A stretch of 64,000 nt of DNA. Source: Domibacillus sp. PGB-M46. GTDB taxonomy: Bacteria; Bacillota; Bacilli; Bacillales; Domibacillaceae. The first letter of the stretch is position 1; each line of letters opens with the position of its first letter. Positions 7,978 to 18,327 of this stretch are shown here, piece by piece. The stretch is from NCBI RefSeq assembly GCF_022668875.1, contig NZ_JAKGCR010000002.1, forward strand, positions 310,001-374,000, read 5' to 3'. The notes beneath the pieces were generated by a model. That model did not search any database. It was not told where the DNA came from and saw only the letters and a program-made list of their open reading frames with translations. The translations under genes were made by a program, and so were the position numbers.

Positions 7978-8571
7978 TTAAACTTTTTGTGAGGATTCAA
8001 ACGGCTCAAGAATATTTTCACGCTCTTCTTTATCTATAAAGGAAAGGGTTTCGCTTACCGGTGCGAAAGGAGCTCCGTAAATTTCCTTGTCTTTGTACTT
8101 ATGGATATCACGATATGTCCGAACCATCGCTTCGTAAATATCTTCCTCATCTGCCCCGCTTGGGCTCCAATAAAGAATTTCCATCACCGTTTCCCGTCCG
8201 GTCGCAAGCGAACGCCGGCGGTAGCCGATTTTAGAAGCATGTTCAAATCCTTCGCGGGCATAGAAGCGAAGCCTTTTTTCCGTATCTGTGTCCTCGTATT
8301 GAACCGGTTCAACTTCAAGAATGACCGGTTTGTTTTTCGACTTTAATCCATTAATCAGTTTTTTGCCTAGTCCCTGTCCCCTTGCTTGTTTGGACACAAA
8401 AAGATAGTCGACAAAAACAAACCCGTCAAACTCTACATAAATGAGTACGTGGTTCGGACCTTCATCTTTATGGTAAACATCGCCGCGTTCAGCGAGCAGT
8501 ACATCAATTTGTTCTTTTGCCTTCATTTCTTCAATTGGAAAATACTGATTCAACTTTTCATACCAGTTCAT
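7978..8571 (-). CDS. yjbC: GNAT-family acetyltransferase YjbC
   Basis: This 197-residue GNAT protein carries the acetyl-CoA motif A as SKQARGQGLGKKL, followed by the beta-strand PVILEVEP and the RLRFYAREGFEH segment typical of motif B. The acceptor substrate is unknown. It sits directly upstream of spxA, the conserved yjbC-spxA arrangement. The ATG at 8571 is preceded by GGAG. Confidence is high for family and orthology and low for any specific reaction. Confidence 0.88.
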   Translation of the reverse strand: MNWYEKLNQYFPIEEMKAKEQIDVLLAERGDVYHKDEGPNHVLIYVEFDGFVFVDYLFVSKQARGQGLGKKLINGLKSKNKPVILEVEPVQYEDTDTEKRLRFYAREGFEHASKIGYRRRSLATGRETVMEILYWSPSGADEEDIYEAMVRTYRDIHKYKDKEIYGAPFAPVSETLSFIDKEERENILEPFESSQKV

Positions 8572-8870
8572 GCGTGTCTCCTTTGCTTACCCATAATAAG
8601 TGCTTCTTATATAATATAGACCGTTTTTAAACGCTTAAACCTATAATTTAAGAAAGCGGCCGCTTATCAGGCCGCTTCGTAGCTTTTTTGAAATTTACTC
8701 AACTCTTTTCCAGCGCATTAAACAAATCAGCCAAAAGCCAAACTATGCTTCTCCACCTTGTCTTGCCGGCCATATTGACGCCCCTGCAAATTTCCGTACA
8801 TTGAGCCGCTTCCTTCCTTTGAATAGGGTACTGTCTTGCTGATCCTGCTTTCTTCTTATTTCCTGTCATC
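8572..8870. other. Divergent yjbC-trpS intergenic region
   Basis: The 366 bases between yjbC and trpS hold an 8-bp hairpin (AAGCGGCC / GGCCGCTT, 8654-8677) and the trpS promoter. A 56-codon minus-strand open frame (8699-8869) ends 22 bases before the hairpin but has no ribosome site and no family I recognise. I see no T-box: the conserved GGGTGGNACCGCG motif is absent. The hairpin lacks a good U tract on either strand. Confidence 0.4.
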
Positions 8871-8899
8871 TTGAATATTCAGTTTGTTTTATTTATAAT
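8871..8899 (+). promoter_or_regulatory. Promoter of trpS
   Basis: TTGAAT, a 17-base spacer, then a perfect TATAAT, 38 bases upstream of the trpS start. Confidence 0.8.
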
Positions 8900-8928
8900 G
8901 GAACACATATCAAGATGAAACGAAGTGA

Positions 8929-9930
<1,002 letters not shown>

Positions 9931-9964
9931 AAAAACGTTCCGGTTTATACCGGAACGTTTTTTA
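9931..9964. terminator. Bidirectional terminator, trpS / yjbA
   Basis: AAAAAACGTTCCGGT pairs with ACCGGAACGTTTTTT around a short loop, giving U tracts on both strands between convergent genes. Confidence 0.92.
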
Positions 9965-10708
9965 TTTGCTTGTTACGACTTTCATTTCCTGCTCATACAT
10001 TTTTTCAAAGAACGGGCGCCCTTTAATCATCTGGGCACACAGCTGTTCATGCGCAGAAGTCCAGCCGATTACAACTGATTCACTAAACATTTTCACAGCG
10101 GATGTCCAATCCATCTGCCGGATAATTTCATATTTTGCCGGCTTCCACTCTGTGAGCCAGTACTTCAGCGCCGGCTCATGGTCGGATTCAATAAGCTGAT
10201 CAACAGCCATTAACAAAAGTGTTTTTAGCTGCCGCTCTTTTCTTGTTAACCCAATCATCCATTCCGGTGCCGGCTCTGAAAGGCTGTATGTTTTTTCAGC
10301 CATATCCGGGAAATAAAACGGTTCTGCCGGATGGCAGTCGGCCATTTCCCGGACAATTAACTCGTGCTGAGGCATAATGCGGCTTTTTTTAATTGGCACC
10401 CGGTATCCATTTGTATCAACAGCCATTGTCCGGTCTCCATCTGAAACAATAAAGCAGTACTCCATCATTTCACGCTTGCTTCCTTTACGGATAAACGCTT
10501 TGCTTTCTACTTTCTGCAGCAGCTCTTCCGGCAATTCACAAAGAGTTTTTTCAAAGAAATCCATTGCATTTTTACGTAAAATTAAAACCGGTACTTGATC
10601 AAGCAGCATCATCCCGTCGTCTTTACGCCATTCGTGATACGGGCATACATTGCATCCATTTTCTTCTCCCTCGAACCAGTTCACCCACACATCATGAAGG
10701 TACAGCAT
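9962..10708 (-). CDS. yjbA: UPF0736 family protein YjbA
   Basis: This 248-residue soluble protein of unknown function belongs to the UPF0736 (YjbA) family. It has a Cys pair near the N-terminus (GCNVC in the ENGCNVCPYHEW context) and no membrane segment. The ATG at 10708 has AAGGAGG 8 bases upstream. In B. subtilis yjbA also lies next to trpS, though with opp/app transport genes nearby that are absent here. No enzymatic motif is recognisable. Confidence 0.85.
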   Translation of the reverse strand: MLYLHDVWVNWFEGEENGCNVCPYHEWRKDDGMMLLDQVPVLILRKNAMDFFEKTLCELPEELLQKVESKAFIRKGSKREMMEYCFIVSDGDRTMAVDTNGYRVPIKKSRIMPQHELIVREMADCHPAEPFYFPDMAEKTYSLSEPAPEWMIGLTRKERQLKTLLLMAVDQLIESDHEPALKYWLTEWKPAKYEIIRQMDWTSAVKMFSESVVIGWTSAHEQLCAQMIKGRPFFEKMYEQEMKVVTSK

Positions 10709-10764
10709 CAAATTCCTCCTTGATTACCGTTTTATGGGTTCATTATCGACACGTTTTTGTTACT

Positions 10765-10953
10765 TTATTCAATAAAACCGAAAAACATGAGCAGCCAGCC
10801 GACGAAAAATAAATAGCATTCCGGCCGGCGAATCGTAAAGGAAATGTATTCAGGCCATGTCATGCCTGCAGCAAGTAAATTCAAATACATAATAAAACTA
10901 ATCCCGCCTGCTACGGCCAGGCCAAAGCCGGTTAAAAAAAGAACGAGTTTCAT
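10765..10953 (-). CDS. Small two-TM membrane protein, unknown
   Basis: This 62-residue hydrophobic protein has two predicted membrane helices, about residues 2-27 (LVLFLTGFGLAVAGG region) and 45-61 (LFFVGWLLMFFGF). A clear ribosome site (GGAGG, 7 bases before the ATG) supports the start at 10953; the open frame extends further upstream into fabF and is not meaningful there. It lies between the fabF terminator and yjbA. I do not recognise the family and see no charged functional motif. Confidence 0.65.
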   Translation of the reverse strand: MKLVLFLTGFGLAVAGGISFIMYLNLLAAGMTWPEYISFTIRRPECYLFFVGWLLMFFGFIE

Positions 10954-11001
10954 TCTATCACGCCTCCGCTGCTTGTCCTTCATGTATATGCAAAAATAAG
11001 C

Positions 11002-11030
11002 AAAAAAAAACAGGCCGGAGCCTGTTTTTT
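11002..11030 (-). terminator. Terminator of fabH-fabF
   Basis: AAAACAGGC / GCCTGTTTT hairpin with T tracts, immediately after the fabF stop. Confidence 0.9.
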
Positions 11031-12271
11031 TAATCGTTGTATTGTTTGAGCACAATTGTCGCGTTATGTCCGCCGAATCCAAGCGAGTTGCTCATCGCTG
11101 CGCGAACTTCACTTTTACGTGCTTCGTTCGGCACATAATCAAGGTCACATTCCGGATCCGGATTTTGCAGATTGATCGTTGGCGGAAGTGTGTTTTCCTG
11201 AATAGCAAGCGCAGTAAAAATGGCTTCAACACCGCCAGCCGCACCAAGCAGGTGGCCCGTCATTGATTTTGTTGAAGAAACGGCCAATTGTCTGGCATGA
11301 TCGCCAAAAACGGTTTTAATCGCCGCTGTTTCAAACTTATCGTTGTACGGCGTACTTGTTCCATGTGCATTGATATAGTCGATATCAGATGGGGCAAGAC
11401 CTGCATCATCAAGCGCCATTTTCATGGCACGGGAACCGCCTTCTCCTTCCGGTGCCGGTGCTGTAATATGGTGAGCATCGCCGGTTGAACCATAACCGAC
11501 AATCTCAGCATAAATGTGAGCGCCGCGGGCTTTTGCATGTTCTAATTCCTCGAGGACAACAATACCTGCCCCTTCACCGATTACAAATCCGTCGCGTTCA
11601 GCGTCAAACGGCCGGCTTGCTGTAGCCGGATCTGGATTTGTGGACAGCGCTGTGTTCGCACAAAATCCTGCAACCGACATTTGCGTAATCGGCGCTTCTG
11701 TTCCGCCTGAAATCATCGCATCGGCATCGCCGCGCTGAATAACTTTAAAAGCATCCCCAATGGAATTTGTTCCTGTTGCACAAGCTGTTACGGTACACGA
11801 GTTTACCCCTTTCGCTCCCAGGTAAATCGAGACTTGACCCGCGGCCATATCCGGGATCATCATTGGGACGAAAAACGGGCTGACCCGGCGGTAGCCGCGT
11901 TCTAAAAATGTTTTATACTGTGTTTCAAACGTTTCCATGCCGCCGATGCCCGAACCGACCCAGACACCGATGCGCGGCGCGTTTTCTTCTGTAATTTCGA
12001 GCTTCGCATCTGCTACCGCCATTTTAGCCGCCGCAACGGCAAATTGTGTAAAGCGGTCCATTTTACGTGCTTCTTTTTTTTCTATGAACTGCTCCGGCTC
12101 AAAATCACGGATTTCAGCCGCCACTTTAGCAGGATAGTCATCTGCATTCAGGCGGGTCATCGGCTTAATGCCGCTTTTCCCTGCTGTAATACTACTCCAA
12201 GCTTCTTCTACTGTATTTCCAACCGGTGAAACAATGCCTAGACCGGTAATCACTACTCTTCGTTTTTCCAC
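11030..12271 (-). CDS. fabF: 3-oxoacyl-ACP synthase II
   Basis: This 413-residue elongation condensing enzyme of type II fatty-acid synthesis condenses malonyl-ACP with acyl-ACP. The Cys-His-His triad is visible: C164 in TVTACATGT, then His in [11 protein letters not shown] and His in [10 protein letters not shown]. The start is probably the GTG at 12271, 8 bases after AGAGG; a GTG three codons earlier is possible. It follows fabH by 27 bases and shares its FapR-controlled promoter. The length equals that of B. subtilis FabF. Confidence 0.96.
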   Translation of the reverse strand: MEKRRVVITGLGIVSPVGNTVEEAWSSITAGKSGIKPMTRLNADDYPAKVAAEIRDFEPEQFIEKKEARKMDRFTQFAVAAAKMAVADAKLEITEENAPRIGVWVGSGIGGMETFETQYKTFLERGYRRVSPFFVPMMIPDMAAGQVSIYLGAKGVNSCTVTACATGTNSIGDAFKVIQRGDADAMISGGTEAPITQMSVAGFCANTALSTNPDPATASRPFDAERDGFVIGEGAGIVVLEELEHAKARGAHIYAEIVGYGSTGDAHHITAPAPEGEGGSRAMKMALDDAGLAPSDIDYINAHGTSTPYNDKFETAAIKTVFGDHARQLAVSSTKSMTGHLLGAAGGVEAIFTALAIQENTLPPTINLQNPDPECDLDYVPNEARKSEVRAAMSNSLGFGGHNATIVLKQYND

Positions 12272-12298
12272 ATTTTTCACCTCTTTATTAAATTGCTG

Positions 12299-13231
12299 TT
12301 AACGTCCCCATCTCATTGCGATGGCGCCCCACGTTAATCCTCCCCCGAAACCGACCATGACAATCACATCGTCATCTTTTACCCGCCCGTTTTCAAGCTC
12401 TTCTACCATTGTGAGCGGAATGGATGCAGATGATGTATTGCCAAACTGGTTCACGGTTACAGACATTTTTTCTGGAGGCAATCCAAGGCGCTCCCGTGCC
12501 GATTCCATGATACGGATATTGGCTTGATGCGGCATAAGAAAATCAACATCTTCTTTTTGAAGACCCGCTTTTTCAATTACACTTATAGAGGATTCTCCCA
12601 TTTGGCGAACGGCAAATTTAAACACTTCACGGCCATTCATTTTAACATATTTATCTTCATACAAGTGCTTGCCGCCGCGTCCGTCAGCTCCAAGCTCAAA
12701 AGATAAAATTCCACGCCCTTCTGATACCGGTCCAAGAACAGCAGCTCCTGCCCCGTCTCCAAACAGCACAGCGGTATTCCGGTCTTCCCAGTCAATCAAA
12801 TTCGACAGCTTTTCTGCGCCAATCACGAGTACATGTTTGTATGCACCTGTTTCGATAAACTGTTTTCCCGTAATGATACCATACATAAACCCGGCACACG
12901 CAGCACTAATATCCATAGCAGCCGCATTGACTGCCCCAATTTCGTGCTGAATTTCACACGAAACAGATGGAAAGCTGTGGTCCGGTGTAACCGTTGCTGT
13001 AATAATCAAATCTATTTCTTCTGGATGAATGCCTGCATGTTCAATGGCTTTTTGAGCTGCTTTTGCTGCCATATGGACGGTGCCGACTTCATCTCCCGCA
13101 ATGCGGCGTTCCTCGATGCCTGTGCGGGTACGAATCCATTCGTCAGAAGTCTCCATTCTTTTTTCAAGATCGAAGTTTGTAATCACTTGATCCGGAATGT
13201 AACGTCCCATTCCCCATATTCCAGCGTTCAA
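12299..13231 (-). CDS. fabH: 3-oxoacyl-ACP synthase III
   Basis: This 310-residue initiating condensing enzyme joins an acyl-CoA primer (branched-chain in bacilli) to malonyl-ACP. The catalytic Cys is C112 in SAACAGF, with His in PHQANIRI and Asn in FGNTSSAS. It is closest to B. subtilis FabHA. A TTG start at 13231 ([13 protein letters not shown]) is chosen because it aligns with the B. subtilis start and AGAAGG lies 7 bases upstream; a GTG nine bases earlier is possible. First gene of the fabH-fabF operon. Confidence 0.94.
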   Translation of the reverse strand: MNAGIWGMGRYIPDQVITNFDLEKRMETSDEWIRTRTGIEERRIAGDEVGTVHMAAKAAQKAIEHAGIHPEEIDLIITATVTPDHSFPSVSCEIQHEIGAVNAAAMDISAACAGFMYGIITGKQFIETGAYKHVLVIGAEKLSNLIDWEDRNTAVLFGDGAGAAVLGPVSEGRGILSFELGADGRGGKHLYEDKYVKMNGREVFKFAVRQMGESSISVIEKAGLQKEDVDFLMPHQANIRIMESARERLGLPPEKMSVTVNQFGNTSSASIPLTMVEELENGRVKDDDVIVMVGFGGGLTWGAIAMRWGR

Positions 13232-13271
13232 AAAACGCACCTTCTTTCAACCACATATTGTGATAGCAATT

Positions 13272-13290
13272 ATTATGACTTGGTACTAAT
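13272..13290 (-). promoter_or_regulatory. FapR operator of fabH-fabF
   Basis: The minus strand reads ATTAGTACCAAGTCATAAT, close to the FapR consensus around TTAGTACCTRGTACTAA. It overlaps the -10 box and transcription start. FapR represses lipid-synthesis genes and is released by malonyl-CoA. Confidence 0.8.
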
Positions 13291-13317
13291 TTTACTGAAA
13301 AACACCCTTAAATGCAA
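13289..13317 (-). promoter_or_regulatory. Promoter of fabH-fabF
   Basis: TTGCAT, a 17-base spacer, then TAAAAT, overlapping the FapR site by two bases. Confidence 0.75.
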
Positions 13318-13336
13318 CGTCTAAAACGCCTAAATA

Positions 13337-13370
13337 GAAAAAAGCGAATTCCGCCTAGTGGGAACCCGCT
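13337..13370 (-). terminator. Terminator of the DUF2929 gene
   Basis: An imperfect hairpin AGCGGGTTCC / GGAATTCGCT followed by six T residues on the minus strand. Confidence 0.7.
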
Positions 13371-13376
13371 TTCATT

Positions 13377-13559
13377 TTAATGCTTTTCAACTGGCTCGTC
13401 CGGAATCAATTTGATCACGATCACAAGCAGAATGGTCAGGACAACAGCTACGAAAACACCTGTTTCAAAGTGAAATGGCGCTCCGTTCATTGAAGAAACT
13501 ACATACACGACCATTTCAGATAACAAGAACGTCCAGACGAACATCATGATATACTGCAT
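13377..13559 (-). CDS. DUF2929 family small membrane protein
   Basis: This 60-residue protein has two membrane helices, about residues 2-21 and 31-51, and the charged end IPDEPVEKH that I associate with DUF2929 proteins of bacilli. Between the helices is YVVSSMNGAPFHFETG, also typical. A strong ribosome site (GGAGG, 7 bases before the ATG) confirms the start. It is divergent from comZ and next to the fabH promoter. Function is unknown. Confidence 0.75.
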   Translation of the reverse strand: MQYIMMFVWTFLLSEMVVYVVSSMNGAPFHFETGVFVAVVLTILLVIVIKLIPDEPVEKH

Positions 13560-13648
13560 AGGGCAGCCTCCTTTGCTTCTTTTTATGTACTCTGTTCATA
13601 ATAGTAGCATATTTATCGGCTCGTGGGCGCAAAAAGTGTTTCTTTTTC

Positions 13649-13676
13649 TTGACGATTTGCGCAGATTGAATAAAAT
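13649..13676 (+). promoter_or_regulatory. Promoter of comZ
   Basis: TTGACG, a 16-base spacer, then TAAAAT, 40 bases upstream of the comZ start. Confidence 0.65.
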
Positions 13677-13716
13677 GAAGGAAAGAACTGGCTGAAGCCA
13701 AAAAGGAGAACCTATA

Positions 13717-13899
13717 ATGGAAAAAAATATGGAATTTATGCAAATCGCAATGAAATACCTGCCTGAAGCCCAGCAGAAAATGCAGGAAGCCGGCATTGAG
13801 TTTTCACCTGCAATGGCAGAGCCGTTTTTTGGCTTGTTTATGAAAGTCATGCAGGAAGCTTACGATCTGGGTAAAAAAGAAGCCTTGCTCGAAGAATAA
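13717..13899 (+). CDS. comZ: ComG operon repressor ComZ
   Basis: This 60-residue helical protein contains FMQIAMKYLPEAQQKM, nearly identical to B. subtilis ComZ, and a matching C-terminal MQEAYDLGKKEA. ComZ represses expression of the comG DNA-uptake operon at a late step. Position next to fabH is also conserved. AAAGGAGAA precedes the ATG. In B. subtilis comZ follows yjzA in an operon; here it has its own promoter. Confidence 0.9.
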   Translation: MEKNMEFMQIAMKYLPEAQQKMQEAGIEFSPAMAEPFFGLFMKVMQEAYDLGKKEALLEE

Positions 13900-13958
13900 A
13901 AAAATCCGCTGCATGTAAAATGTAGAAATGCGGCTATGTTCATGTTTTTAACATAAAG

Positions 13959-14009
13959 AAAGGGCGTCTTATAAGCTGGAAAACCGGCTTATAAGACAAG
14001 CCCTTTTTT
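13959..14009. terminator. Long bidirectional terminator between comZ and clpB
   Basis: GGGC-GTCTTATAAGC pairs with GCTTATAAGAC-AAGCCC around a nine-base loop, with T tracts on both sides. It separates the convergent comZ and clpB genes. About 110 bases between it and the clpB stop show no gene. Confidence 0.85.
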
Positions 14010-14117
14010 ATAGCCGTAACCCAGCATGCACCGGACATACTCTTGTTCACGAAAGCCGAAAAAAGATATTCCAGCCATCCTTGGCCCCTATCGCTTCAGG
14101 CAAGGGAGCACTTCATC

Positions 14118-16700
14118 TTATTTCACAACAAGTTCGCCATTCACTACATCAACAACGGCTTCAGCTCCTGGCAAAAACGTTCCAGCAATAATCGCCCGGG
14201 CTGCCTGCGTCTCGATATTACGCTGAACAAACCGCTTAAGCGGCCGCGCACCGAAAACAGGATCATACCCTTCCTCTGCAATTTTCTCTTTTGCCGCTTC
14301 TGTTATCCGGAGCGTAACACCGCGCTCAAGCAGGCGTTCCGCCAACCCTTCAAGCACTTTGCCGGCGATCCCTTTTAAGTTTTCACGTGTAAGCGGTTTG
14401 AAAAGAACAATGTCATCTACCCGGTTTAAAAACTCCGGGCGGAAATGGCCGCGCAGCTGCGCCATTACATTGTTTTTTGCTTCTTCTGGAACCTCTCCTT
14501 CTCCACCCGCTTCAAGCAGGAAGGATGAACCAATATTTGAAGTCATGATGACCACTGTATTTTTGCAGTCAATCATGCGGCCTTGAGAATCTGTAATGCG
14601 GCCGTCATCAAGCATCTGCAGCAAAATATTAAACACATCCGGGTGCGCTTTTTCCACTTCATCAAGCAGCACGACAGAATATGGACGGCGCCGGATCGCT
14701 TCGGTAAGCTGTCCGCCCTCTTCATAGCCAACATATCCCGGAGGAGCGCCGACAAGTCTCGACACCGAATGCTTCTCCATGTATTCAGACATATCAAGGC
14801 GGATCATCTGGTCCTCGCTGTCGAATAAAACATCGGCGAGCGTTTTAGCAAGTTCTGTTTTTCCAACACCGGTCGGACCAAGAAACAGAAACGAGCCAAT
14901 CGGCCGATTCGGATCTTTAATACCTGCCCGTGCCCGCAGAACAGCATCGCTCACAAGAGACACGGCTTCATCCTGGCCAATTACCCGCTCGTGCAGAATG
15001 TCTTCAAGGCGAAGCAGTTTCTCACGCTCCCCTTCAACAAGCTTTGTTACCGGAATGCCGGTCCACCGGGCGACGATAGAAGCAATTTCTTCTTCTGTTA
15101 CTTCTTCTCGCAGCAGACGGTCATCTTTTTCAGACGAAGCCGCCGATTCAAGGGCAGCCAGCTCTTTTTCCACTGCCGGAATTCGACCGTGGCGCAGTTC
15201 GGCTGCCCGGTTTAAATCATATCTGCTTTCCGCATCCTCAAGTTCGCGGCGAAGCCGGTCCAGCTCCTCCCGCTTGTCTTTGACGCTCATAATCGCTTCT
15301 TTTTCACTCATCCACTGGGCCTTCATCGCATCAGCCTGCTCTTTTAAGTCGGCCAGTTCCCTTTGAATCTGCTCAAGGCGCGCTGCGCTTTCACGGTCTT
15401 TTTCTTTTTGAAGGGCCGCTTCTTCAATTTCAAGCTGCATAACCCGGCGCATCACGGCGTCAAGTTCAGAAGGCATAGAATCAATTTCGGTCCGAATCAT
15501 CGCGCAGGCTTCATCCACCAGGTCAATCGCTTTGTCAGGCAAAAAACGGTCCGTAATATAGCGATTTGATAATGTTGCCGCGGCTACAAGCGCCCGGTCA
15601 TGAATATTTACACCATGATGAATTTCAAACCGCTCTTTTAAGCCGCGCAGGATGGAAATCGCATCTTCAATGGTTGGTTCAGAGACGAGCACGGGCTGAA
15701 ACCGGCGCTCTAAAGCCGGGTCTTTTTCAATATATTGGCGGTGTTCATCCAATGTAGTGGCACCGATACAGTGCAGCTCTCCCCGCGCAAGCATCGGCTT
15801 CAACATATTGCCGGCATCCATCGACCCTTCAGTTTTACCTGCACCGACAATGGTATGAATTTCGTCAATAAACAGGAGAATGCGTCCCTCGCTTTTTTTC
15901 ACTTCATTCAAGACCGCTTTCAGCCGCTCTTCAAATTCCCCGCGAAATTTCGCGCCGGCAATGAGTGAGCTCATATCGAGTGAGAAAATAGTTTTGTCTT
16001 TTAAGCCATCTGGTACGTCTTTACGGACGATCCGCCAGGCAAGCCCTTCAACAATCGCTGTTTTTCCTGTGCCCGGCTCACCGATCAATACGGGGTTGTT
16101 TTTTGTTTTCCGCGATAAAATACGGATCACATGGCGAATTTCCTCATCCCGTCCGATCACCGGATCGATTTTTCCTGCCCGGACTTCTTCAACCAGATCC
16201 CGTCCGTATTTTGCTAGTGCTTCGTAACCTGATTCCGGATTTTGTGTCGTCACTTTTTCATTCCCCCTTATTTCATAAATAGCCTCCAAAACGGCGTTCT
16301 CTGGCACATTTTCCTTCTTCATAAAATCGGCTGTTTTCGTACCGGCTGAAAAGATCGCAGCAGCCATATGTTCAACCGATAAGTATGCATCTTCCCACTT
16401 TTTTTGCATCTCAGCCGCTCGTTGAAACCATGTATTCAGCCCACCTGACAAGTAAGCACCGTATTGCACATTTCCTGACACAGCGGGCTTTAGCCCAATT
16501 TCCTTTTGGACAAACCTAAGAAAGGCGGCTTTTGATAGGCCGGCGCGTTCAAAAATGCGGCTGAACAGGCCATCTTCTTTTGAAAGCAGCGCTGTCAGCA
16601 TATGTACGGTATCCACTTCTGAATGGTTTCGCTCAACCGCGCTCTGCTGGGCAGCTGCCAGTGCTTCCTGCATTGTATACGTCATTTGTTCCATGTTCAT
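14118..16700 (-). CDS. clpB: Disaggregase ClpB
   Basis: This 860-residue Hsp100 chaperone resolubilises protein aggregates with DnaK. In order: an N-terminal Clp_N double repeat (about 1-145), a first AAA+ module with GEPGTGKT and LLFIDEIH, a coiled-coil middle domain (about 390-525) that marks ClpB rather than ClpC, and a second AAA+ module with GPTGVGKT and [11 protein letters not shown]. The ATG at 16700 is preferred; a TTG three codons upstream is too close to the ribosome site. A CtsR operator abuts the start. B. subtilis itself has no clpB. Confidence 0.96.
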   Translation of the reverse strand: MNMEQMTYTMQEALAAAQQSAVERNHSEVDTVHMLTALLSKEDGLFSRIFERAGLSKAAFLRFVQKEIGLKPAVSGNVQYGAYLSGGLNTWFQRAAEMQKKWEDAYLSVEHMAAAIFSAGTKTADFMKKENVPENAVLEAIYEIRGNEKVTTQNPESGYEALAKYGRDLVEEVRAGKIDPVIGRDEEIRHVIRILSRKTKNNPVLIGEPGTGKTAIVEGLAWRIVRKDVPDGLKDKTIFSLDMSSLIAGAKFRGEFEERLKAVLNEVKKSEGRILLFIDEIHTIVGAGKTEGSMDAGNMLKPMLARGELHCIGATTLDEHRQYIEKDPALERRFQPVLVSEPTIEDAISILRGLKERFEIHHGVNIHDRALVAAATLSNRYITDRFLPDKAIDLVDEACAMIRTEIDSMPSELDAVMRRVMQLEIEEAALQKEKDRESAARLEQIQRELADLKEQADAMKAQWMSEKEAIMSVKDKREELDRLRRELEDAESRYDLNRAAELRHGRIPAVEKELAALESAASSEKDDRLLREEVTEEEIASIVARWTGIPVTKLVEGEREKLLRLEDILHERVIGQDEAVSLVSDAVLRARAGIKDPNRPIGSFLFLGPTGVGKTELAKTLADVLFDSEDQMIRLDMSEYMEKHSVSRLVGAPPGYVGYEEGGQLTEAIRRRPYSVVLLDEVEKAHPDVFNILLQMLDDGRITDSQGRMIDCKNTVVIMTSNIGSSFLLEAGGEGEVPEEAKNNVMAQLRGHFRPEFLNRVDDIVLFKPLTRENLKGIAGKVLEGLAERLLERGVTLRITEAAKEKIAEEGYDPVFGARPLKRFVQRNIETQAARAIIAGTFLPGAEAVVDVVNGELVVK

Positions 16701-16715
16701 ATGCTTCAAAACCCC

Positions 16716-16733
16716 CTTGACCTTTTTTGACCT
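16716..16733 (-). promoter_or_regulatory. CtsR operator of clpB
   Basis: The minus strand reads AGGTCAAAAAAGGTCAAG, the tandem GGTCAAA-type heptad recognised by the heat-shock repressor CtsR. It begins at the expected transcription start and overlaps the ribosome site (AGGGGG). Confidence 0.88.
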
Positions 16734-16741
16734 TTTGTTTT

Positions 16742-16770
16742 ATTTTAAAATATCCTCCCCTTTTACGCAA
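16742..16770 (-). promoter_or_regulatory. Promoter of clpB
   Basis: TTGCGT, a 17-base spacer, then TAAAAT, placing the start point next to the CtsR site. Confidence 0.6.
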
Positions 16771-16938
16771 AGAAAACGGCATGGAAGAAGCGTATTTACT
16801 GCCAGGCAAACAATCTCCATTCAAGTTTACCCTTTTTCTGGCTTTCTTTTTAAATAAAAGTTACTCTCTCAAAGAATGCAGAATCAGGTTGAAACGCTGT
16901 AACATCCTGTTTTTCTCGTTAAAATAGTAGAAAAAGAG

Positions 16939-17602
16939 GTGAATTCCGCGGCGTTTGAACCTGCTCTTGCACAAGCACTGGAGCAGTTATTTACAGAAGA
17001 GCGGAAAGTACGTTCTTTTCAAAAAGAGCCTATCTTTTCCAGGAGGGTGAGCCTGCGGATGATATTTTCTGGCTTCGCTCTGGAAAAGTACAAGTGGGCA
17101 GGATTGTACCGGATGGGCGTGAGCTGACTTATCGAAATAACCCTGTTTGAAGAAGAAGCTGTTTATATGATGAATGCAAAAACACCGGAATATGGGGAAG
17201 CCCGGGCGGTTCCACGCCGTTTTTCAGAAAAACTTTTGTCCTCAAAGACGGAATTGATGGTTTACCGGCTCCGTTACACACAAACTGAGCATTTGCGGAC
17301 TCAGTCCAAGCTGTGTGATCTCGTACTGAACGGGAAAAAAGACGGCGTTTATTCTACTCTCATCCGGATGGGCAATACGTTTGGCAAACAGAAGACGGCT
17401 TTTTTCTTGATGTACCCTTGATCCATCAGGAAATGGCTAATTTATGCGGAACATCCCGGGAAGTTGCTAACCGCCTGCGCAGCTGAAAAAAGAAGGCGTC
17501 ATTAAAATGAAGCGAAACCAGATTACACTTTGTGATCTTGATTATTTAAAATGTGAAATCAACTGTGAAAATTGCCCGATTGATATTTGCCAAATCGGTT
17601 AA
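16939..17602 (+). pseudogene. Crp/Fnr-family regulator with several frameshifts
   Basis: Pieces of one Fnr-type protein appear in successive frames: a cNMP-fold section (LFQEGEPADDIFWLRSGKV, then GRIVPDGREL), LFEEEAVYMM, the helical dimer region with RTQSKLCDL and YSTLIRMGNTFG, the helix-turn-helix CGTSREVANRL, then QLKKEGVIKM. The end reads LKCEINCENCPIDICQIG, the C-terminal cysteine cluster that binds 4Fe-4S in Bacillus Fnr. At least four frameshifts (near 17030, 17130, 17390 and 17480) destroy the gene. Flanking genes are intact, so sequencing error is unlikely to explain all of them. The original product would have activated anaerobic-respiration genes. Confidence 0.88.
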
Positions 17603-17876
17603 AAAAGAAGGTTCCATAACAGAATCTTTTCAGATTGTGGAGAAGAAAAATCACTTTCCAAAGAACCTCTTTATTTCTTTTTCATGCAAGGAGTCGGAAG
17701 GTTCAAACAAGAGCTGATAAGGCGGCGGGCGCACGGCTTCTCCTATCAGCTCTTTTTAAGAAGCGATGTTTCCCTAAAAGCCCGCTGCCCGATTTCGGCA
17801 GTGAAATTTTTCATAAAAAAAGACTGACGACAAAGTCGTCAGTCTCAGAAGGCTCCATAATGGAACCTTCTTTTTT
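17601..17876. repeat. 276-bp segment bounded by 17-bp inverted repeats
   Basis: The segment starts with AAAAAAGAAGGTTCCAT and ends with its exact reverse complement; weaker matches continue inward. It fills the space between the fnr pseudogene and yitW and touches both stop codons. Inside are a hairpin with a T tract on the plus strand (GAGCTGATA / TATCAGCTC, 17711-17757), the yitW terminator and a small terminal hairpin (17848-17870). No coding sequence is visible. It could be a miniature inverted-repeat element or a chance product of two terminators. Confidence 0.5.
17821..17845 (-). terminator. Terminator of yitW
   Basis: AGACTGACGAC / GTCGTCAGTCT perfect hairpin followed by seven T residues on the minus strand. 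Confidence 0.9.
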
Positions 17877-18183
17877 ACTGAATGCCTAAAGCGATTTTCG
17901 CGTAGCGTGACATCATATCACGTGACCAAACTGGCGTCCAGACGATATTTGTTTCAACGTCCGTCACTTCTGGAATATCAGAAAGCGCTGCTTTTACCTG
18001 ATCAACGATCACACCGGCAAGCGGGCATCCCATCGATGTTAACGTCATCGTAACCGTTGTTTTTCCAGATTCATCCATATCCACATCGTACACAAGCCCG
18101 AGATTCACAATATCAATGCCCAGCTCCGGGTCAACAACCTGTTCAAGCGCACCCATAATATTTTCTTTTAAATCCTGATCCAT
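17875..18183 (-). CDS. yitW: MIP18/DUF59-type iron-sulfur assembly protein YitW
   Basis: This 102-residue single-domain DUF59 protein (MIP18 or SufT-like) has the family core VDPELGIDIVNLGLVY and the conserved Cys in TSMGCPLAG. Relatives help mature iron-sulfur proteins. The ATG at 18183 has AAAGGAG 8 bases upstream; an upstream in-frame start lacks a ribosome site. It is divergent from yitU, matching the yitU-yitW neighbourhood of B. subtilis, although yitV between them is missing. Its stop codon overlaps the inverted repeat. Confidence 0.85.
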   Translation of the reverse strand: MDQDLKENIMGALEQVVDPELGIDIVNLGLVYDVDMDESGKTTVTMTLTSMGCPLAGVIVDQVKAALSDIPEVTDVETNIVWTPVWSRDMMSRYAKIALGIQ

Positions 18184-18327
18184 GTAAAACACTCCTTTCA
18201 ATGTATGCGTATAGCTTTATCATAACAGACATTTCTTCGAATGATGAGTAAAAAGCCTGTTTCTTTGCAAACGGCCCTGCAACCCTCTACACTGAAAGCA
18301 GAAACGACAAAGGAGTGACTCGCCTAT

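Noticed and set aside
14779-15366. Long plus-strand open frame (195 codons) opposite clpB
   Set aside because: Ser/Arg-rich antisense shadow of a conserved ClpB reading frame, with no ribosome site or family resemblance.
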